Source: Chloranthus sessilifolius (taxonomy: Eukaryota; Streptophyta; Magnoliopsida; Chloranthales; Chloranthaceae). Taken from it: a DNA stretch of 64,000 nt. The position numbers and the translations under genes are program-made. The notes below the pieces were generated by a model. The model was not told the origin of the DNA. It saw only the letters and a program-made list of their open reading frames with translations, and made no database searches. Position 1 is the stretch's first letter; each line of letters begins with the position of its first letter. Below are positions 59,556-64,000 of the stretch, in pieces. The stretch lies in contig CM037591.1 in assembly GCA_021018995.1 (NCBI GenBank), forward strand, positions 6,516,001 through 6,580,000, written 5' to 3'.

Positions 59556-59785
59556 CATAAGTTGGGGTTTTGGTGCCCATTCGAAAACTTCAAGCTTTGG
59601 GCGCCATTTCTTTTTCTTCTTCCTCTTCTCCAACCGACCAAGGTAACTAGGGTTTTGGGGCATCCTTCGTTGATTTTGGATCAAGATCACCTACTTTCAC
59701 AGCGACACCTACGGTAAACCCTAGTTTGACTCTTTTTCTTCAAATTTAAGCTATAAAAACCCTAGTTTTAGCTATTTTCACTAAA

Positions 59786-61195
59786 ATGCCACCTAAAACA
59801 CGATTGTCTTTGAAGAAGGCGACCTCTAAGCTCCCAGTTCGGCGTAAGAACGCCGCACCGCCACCACCTACCCCATCACCGGTGAGGACTCCATCACCGT
59901 CGGCATCGGAGACCACCTCCGGTTCAACAAGCGCGGCTTCTCGCGAGTCCACACCCATGCCGCCACCACCCACTAATGTACTTCAACCCAATGAGTGGTG
60001 GGAAGCTAAGACGTTTGAGGTCGAGTATATCATCGACCCAACCCTATTCACCAACCCTGAGGTACAAGGCGAGACCCAATGGACTCGTAATTACCTTCAA
60101 AATGCCGGTCTCGGCAACCTTTTGAAACCTATCCGTGGGTCCTACTACCCACGATTGATCCGTTTATTCTACCAAGGGCTAACGGACGGCCCTACCGACG
60201 ATATTGTTTTGACCAAGATTGAGGGTCGGGAATACACGATCACCCATCGCCACATACACGAGGTACTCGAGTGTTACCTCGATTTCACACCAGAAACTAC
60301 CCTCTTTCCACCCTTCGAGGAAGAGGCCAAATTTGAAGAGATCATAGCCCGTATGACCAACGGGAAGACGGGGTCGGGATCCTCCATTAGGAGGGTTGAC
60401 CTTCCCCACTACATGTGGATGCTTGATTCGATAAACAAGTGCAATCTTTACCCATTGCGCCACGACACTGAGCACGTAGAGAAAGTGCAATAGGCACTTT
60501 ATGCGGCCTTTTGTGGCCGTTGGTTTGACGCGACCATGCTCGTCCTCGAGCGGATGAGATACATTAAGGGTAAGTTGATGAAGGGAAACTTACGGCCCAA
60601 GGAGAAGATGCCATATGCTCGGCTCATCTCGAGCATATTGGAGTGTTATTCCAACGCTCCCGAGTATGTGGTATCGCCCCATGAGGTGAGGGCAACGGAC
60701 CAAGTGAAGATGTTTTCAAAGTCTTCCTGGAGCCGTAGTTATAATTTATTGAAGCGGACCCTACCGGCTCCGGGTCCCGTTCCAGCAGCAGCTCCAGTAC
60801 CACCACCACCCCCACCACCACATCAGGACCCACCCGTGGGTGGGGCACACTCGATTGATCCACCAGTGGAAGGGGCACCCTCCCATTCCACCGCTTCACC
60901 TACGCCGACAGCGCAACCCACGGCAGCTACACCTACTTCATCCTACCGCCGCCGAGCACCTCACTTCGGCCCTACCATTGAGGACGTGTTGGTCAGCATG
61001 GAGGCCAACAACGAGCGGATGAACCGGAGGATGGACTTTCTGATGTTCCATACACTCCGCTACATCTACACATTGGACTACCAACGGCGTCTAGCTCAGG
61101 AGGAGGAGTGGACAGCAGGCCGGACCGCCTTCCATAGGGGTCCAGTCTTCCATCCGAGCACATCGGCTGCCGGCGCAGCAGGCTCGGCACCATAG
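59786..61195 (+). pseudogene. Extra sense reading frame of D, 3' of pol
   Basis: Starts MPPKTRLSLKKATSKLPVRR. It has a basic Ser/Pro-rich N-terminus, then the conserved domain with NEWWEAK, YYPRLIRLFYQGLTDGPTDD, YMWMLDSINKCNLYP, RHDTEHVE and MPYARLISSILE. A proline-rich linker and a helical stretch follow (MEANNERMNRRMDFLMFH). It is close to B over its whole length, unlike pol of C, which is close to B and D while C's extra frame is not. Few breaks. The stretch 61196-61557 before the 3' LTR holds no further gene. Function unknown. Confidence 0.78.
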
Positions 61196-62144
61196 CAACC
61201 CGAGCAGCCTGCCGAGATGGGTCACCCACGAACCCACCAGACGACCACCACGGCGTGGATCCGGATTTAGTCGGGCAGCCCACCCTGCATCGAGAGAGGG
61301 GACGGTGTGAGACCCAGACGAGGATATTTTTGTATGACAGATTTTGAGAGTTTTGATGTAATTAAAAAGATTTAAATAAACAAGTTGTAAATTTTAGAAA
61401 TTTATGAAATATAGATCCGTTTCTTCAGCATCTGATGTGTATGTCATTTTGTTTGCTTGTATAATTGTGAAATGTGTTCGTCCTTATTATGTGTGGGTAC
61501 GCGACACCCAGGGTACGGGGTTACCCAAATCGAACACCCTTGGGTTATTTTCGAGGATGTAATATCCTGAAAATTTATGTTAAATGATGACCTCGAGATC
61601 CGTGCCCAATTAGTCATAAGTTTGACCAAGGAGTTCACTATTTGACTAGAAAGTTGATGAACGGATGTGATGTGAAAATAATGTAACTGTGTGGAGTGTT
61701 GTGTGAATCTGGAGTCACATACACCTATCTATGTGTATGTGCTCAACACAAAGACAAGAGGGATATAAGGGTTAAAGAACCCTAAATTCATTGTTTTGAG
61801 TTGTTGAAGAGAATTAAGAAGAGAGAGAGAGAGAGAGAAGTAAAGAGAGTTGCTAAGCAAGGAGTAAATGCAAGCTAAGGGAGAAGGATTCGAGTGTTTA
61901 AAGCTGAATTTAACGCGAAGGTTCCTTTGGAGCTAAAGCTGGAACCCTAGCCATTCCAACTTTGAGATCCAATCAAATTGAGATTTGATTGAGGTAAATT
62001 TTATGAGAATTAAATGCATAGATCATAGAAGTTTAATTGCAGTTAGAAATATTTAAAATCATAGGATGAAGGCTTAGAAAAAGAAGATAAAATTGTTTGA
62101 GAATGATTTGGAAGAACAGCCTGAAAGGGGGTTGAATCTGGCCA

Positions 62145-62545
62145 AATCGATTAATCGAAATTAGATTTCGATTAATCGATTTTGGCCTAGAAGTTGAAAA
62201 GTCATGGAAGCCCGATTTCGATTAATCGAAATGAATTTCGATTAATCGATTTAGATTTTCGATTAGTCGATTTGGAAATCGACTGAGAAGCTCCAGCCAC
62301 TGGAGAAAAGAGACCTGGAGAAATCGACTAATCGAATAGGAATTTCGATCAGTCAATTTCAGATTTCGATTAATCGATTTGGGATCGATTAATCGATTTT
62401 GAGATCTCGATTATTTGACTTAAGAATCGACAGCTTTATATAGGAGATCTCGATTAATCGATTTGGGATCGATTAATCGAAATTGAATTTTGATTAATCA
62501 ATTTGGGTTTCGATTAATCAATTTTGGGAATCGATTAATTGACTG
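62145..62545 (+). promoter_or_regulatory. CGATTAATCG palindrome array in D 3' LTR
   Basis: About 16 palindrome copies, collinear with those at 51655-52102. Confidence 0.7.
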
Positions 62546-63596
62546 TGACAGTTTTGCTTAAACCTTATAGTTGACTTTGAGATTCAAGGAGGGTCTTGGA
62601 CCTTCTTTGTTACATTTTTAGTGATGAGTTACATGTGTTGTGTTGTACCATAGGTGGTACGTGTGAGCATGAGCACAAGGAGCCGCGTGGGACCTTGATG
62701 CTTGGAATTTCAGAGAATTGAGGTAAGGAACACTTTGAACATGTACTTTAATTTCAAGAGCATGTATGTAGTGATATAATTATCAAATTGAAGTTGTTTT
62801 AAATCGTGAAAAGCTTTGTGAAAATGGGTGCATGTGTGACACCAAGAATGTGATAAGGGCATTTGTGTGATGCAAGTGATTAAGAACCAGTAATCTAAAG
62901 AGATTGAGACATCCCCAGGGGATGAGAAAGTAATAAAGACATCAGGTGTGATGCGTATATGTATACATCCCAGGGATATATACATGTGATTGAATAATTA
63001 CTGTTGAGGCCTAACTGATATAAGATAGCACACTTACACGGTGAACAACTATATGTAAAGCACATGTTATTTTTATTATTTGAGATTTGGAGGATACCCC
63101 ACCGACGTGGCGGGATACCCACGACTGACGCTGTAGGATATCCATGACCGGTACGGCGGCGAATCCGTACACCAGCACGGAGGTTTATCCGTGACCGTAA
63201 GTACATATCAGGGATGTTGTGTGATATTTAATCCCGCCGCCTAGTGAGAAAGGGGCTTGGGTCGTATTCCCAGGGAATACATTTTTACAACTGTCTAATT
63301 AGATGACGATGAAGAGTATCTCATCGGGGCTCGATGCTATATTACTCGGGGATTACTTAAGTTGAAGATTTAAATTTTTCTTTAGGCCTGTTCAGTGTCA
63401 TTCATGATAAATCAACAGTAAAGTAAGACATGCTAATAACCGATAAACTTTCATATTTAAATTGTTTTCTTTCAAAAGCATAGACACATCATGCTTAGAG
63501 TATCATGAAAAGTATGTGAGTTTTAACTTATATGTTCACTGTGTTTGTTCCCTATTGAGCTAGGATGTAGCTCACCCTTTTGACTATATGTCACAG

Positions 63597-63700
63597 GTCC
63601 ATTGATAGCAGCTGCAGAGGCTTCGGGAGACGTAGATCCGGGTGATTCGGATTACGTACCTAGAGACGAGTTGGAGCCTCCACCTGAGGACTTCTTCTAG
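63597..63700 (+). other. Conserved acidic-peptide segment in D 3' LTR
   Basis: Identical in frame and length (104 bp) to the 5' LTR copy at 53167-53270, after TATGTCACAG. Ends DFF then stop. Confidence 0.5.
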
Positions 63701-64000
63701 GTGACTCTGTTGTGTACTTTGATAGAGAGTTAGTTTTGTGAGCAGATTAGTGCGGCTTGGTATGTCAAGCCTTTATTTTTGAAATAATGTAATTAAATTG
63801 AATATTCTTTTGGCGAACTATCTAGGGTGGTTGGTTTGTCACTGATGATTCGGGTCGGTTCTCTGTTCATGCAGTGGTATGAAGGTAGAACTGTCTTTTG
63901 CATATGCCAGTTGGGCATATCAACGTTTTCCGCTTTAATGACGTTAATTACTTTATTTATTTAATTGTGCTTGTTATACCAATGTTCCGTGCTAAGTTTT

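Larger units (their letters stand above)
51071..64000 (+). mobile_element. Chromovirus D (Ty3/gypsy, Tekay/Del type), cut by window end
   Basis: 5' LTR 51071-53637, primer site, gag, pol, internal promoter, extra frame, and a 3' LTR from 61558 that runs past the window. By comparison with the 5' LTR about 67 bp are missing. It is inserted next to, and probably into, C; the left target repeat would be CGCTT (51066-51070). The LTRs look a few percent different by eye, mostly in the first 150 bp. About six to eight breaks. Confidence 0.93.
61558..64000 (+). repeat. 3' LTR of chromovirus D (truncated by window end)
   Basis: Begins TGTAATATCCTG and is collinear with 51071-53570. Contains a palindrome array (62145-62545), a TATA-like CTTTATATAGG at about 62434, and the acidic-peptide segment (63597-63700). 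Confidence 0.93.

Overview
This window looks like transposon-dense, gene-poor DNA from a flowering plant. The evidence is four Ty3/gypsy chromovirus copies of the Tekay/Del type with LTRs of about 2.5 kb and initiator-Met-tRNA primer sites, Helitron-like ends typical of plants, and several MITEs. I see no host gene, tRNA, rRNA or CRISPR array. The species cannot be named from the sequence.

Layout: 1-1918 is the 5' part of a minus-strand Helitron carrying a copia-like LTR piece and a 311-bp MITE. 2302-27864 is chromovirus A (minus), flanked by the direct repeat CGTAC. Inside its gag sits chromovirus B (plus, 11881-24883), flanked by GTCGG/GGCGG. 27865-30228 holds foldback repeats and a degenerate copia-like LTR. 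30229-46654 is a chain of head-to-tail minus-strand Helitron-like copies, interrupted by a solo LTR (E, 37309-39352, repeat GACAG), a MITE set in TA microsatellites, and a 1.0-kb GC-rich insertion. 46655-51070 is the headless chromovirus C (plus). 51071-64000 is chromovirus D (plus), which runs off the right end about 67 bp before its expected terminus. All coding parts are fossils with several breaks each.

The most interesting signal is an unusual layout shared by A, B, C and D. Between pol and the 3' LTR each carries an extra sense-strand reading frame for a proline-rich, probably non-enzymatic protein with a conserved central domain. It is preceded by its own TATA box, and a dense array of short perfect palindromes ends only 5-10 bp from that TATA box. 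The same palindrome is arrayed again in the LTRs. A, B and D use CGATTAATCG. C, and the related solo LTR E, use CGCTCGAGCG instead, and the protein of C is the most divergent. This fits an element-encoded DNA-binding regulator acting on its own promoter and on the LTR, with protein and site changing together; that function is inference.

Two further signals run through the LTRs of both palindrome types. One is a 104-bp segment that begins after a splice-acceptor-like CAG and encodes an acidic peptide ending in Phe-Phe; its third codon positions vary much more than its residues. The other is a set of CCC(A/T)GGG-centred palindromes. An intron-like segment of 154-168 bp also separates gag from protease in A, B and D.
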